Shown here: piece by piece, positions 31,654 through 31,687 of the stretch
Layout: the number at the start of each line of letters is the position of its first letter
How positions within the stretch are numbered: position 1 is the first letter of the stretch
Assembly (NCBI GenBank): GCA_002491945.1
Contig: DKWX01000041.1
Span: forward strand, 1-31,687
Origin: Porphyromonadaceae bacterium UBA7141
GTDB lineage: Bacteria > Bacteroidota > Bacteroidia > Bacteroidales > Muribaculaceae
Length of the DNA stretch: 31,687 nucleotides
Direction of reading: 5' to 3'
Translations under genes and position numbers: made by a program
Notes under the pieces: model-generated
Told to the model about the DNA's origin: nothing
What the model saw: the letters and a program-made list of their open reading frames with translations, nothing else
The model's database searches: none

Positions 31654-31687
31654 TTACTTTTTGAGGAGGGTACGACCCTTCTCGATG
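31654..31687 (-). CDS. C-terminal end of a gene cut by the window edge
   Basis: On the minus strand the last bases translate as IEKGRTLLKK followed by TAA. The basic GRTLLKK ending resembles the close of type IX secretion tails, but ten residues are too few to be sure that a gene is present. It is supported by the shared hairpin immediately beyond the stop. Confidence 0.35.
   Translation of the reverse strand, partial: IEKGRTLLKK

Overview
The window reads as a chromosomal segment of a gut-type Bacteroidales bacterium, most likely Muribaculaceae or a close relative. That placement is inferred from several features. The best intergenic promoters follow the Bacteroidetes pattern TTTG-N19..21-TAnnTTTG, and in seven cases both boxes are visible, with exactly 20 bp between them in all but one. 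Gene starts lack Shine-Dalgarno sites and are preceded by AT-rich leaders. Secreted proteins end in type IX secretion-like C-terminal tails. The lysS-gpsA-pgi order and the pyrH-frr pair are typical of the phylum.

Layout. 1-4.9 kb: a large repeat-rich secreted protein, cytidine deaminase and a small lipoprotein. 5-12 kb: housekeeping genes on the minus strand (recA, pgi, gpsA, lysS, rsmA). 12-15.2 kb: a secreted C1-family peptidase and a secreted protein with a sorting-like tail. 15.3-22 kb: tRNA-Ser(GCU), a GT4-like glycosyltransferase, a membrane TPR protein with a C-terminal HTH, an outer-membrane beta-barrel, a DegT-family PLP aminotransferase and a small membrane protein. 22-25.5 kb: an AAE-family transporter divergent from an NhaC-type antiporter. 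25.7-27.1 kb: pyrH and frr on the minus strand. 27.27-27.73 kb: a gene-free, repeat-dense region. 27.73-30.25 kb: a tight plus-strand operon of nadA, a TrmH/SpoU methyltransferase and a GT2 glycosyltransferase. 30.3-31.5 kb: AT-richer sequence with a small orphan ORF and a lipoprotein. The last bases hold the C-terminus of a minus-strand gene.

The most notable feature is the gap at 27277-27730. It carries at least eight copies of TGTC(A/G)ATAA or its complement, five units of which sit on an 11-bp register, followed by an AT-rich stretch. Housekeeping genes run away from it on both sides, and spot counts suggest the G/C bias of the plus strand changes sign there. I read it as a candidate replication origin (oriC).

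The second notable feature is a family of small intergenic elements of about 45-100 bp. They have inverted-repeat arms (AAGTAAGTGTTCAAATTTA) and, in the long form, a conserved 20-bp core. There are five loci in the first 13.7 kb, one of them nested inside another. The arms contain an outward-facing TAAATTTG, the Bacteroidetes -7 box, so the elements could act as mobile promoters.
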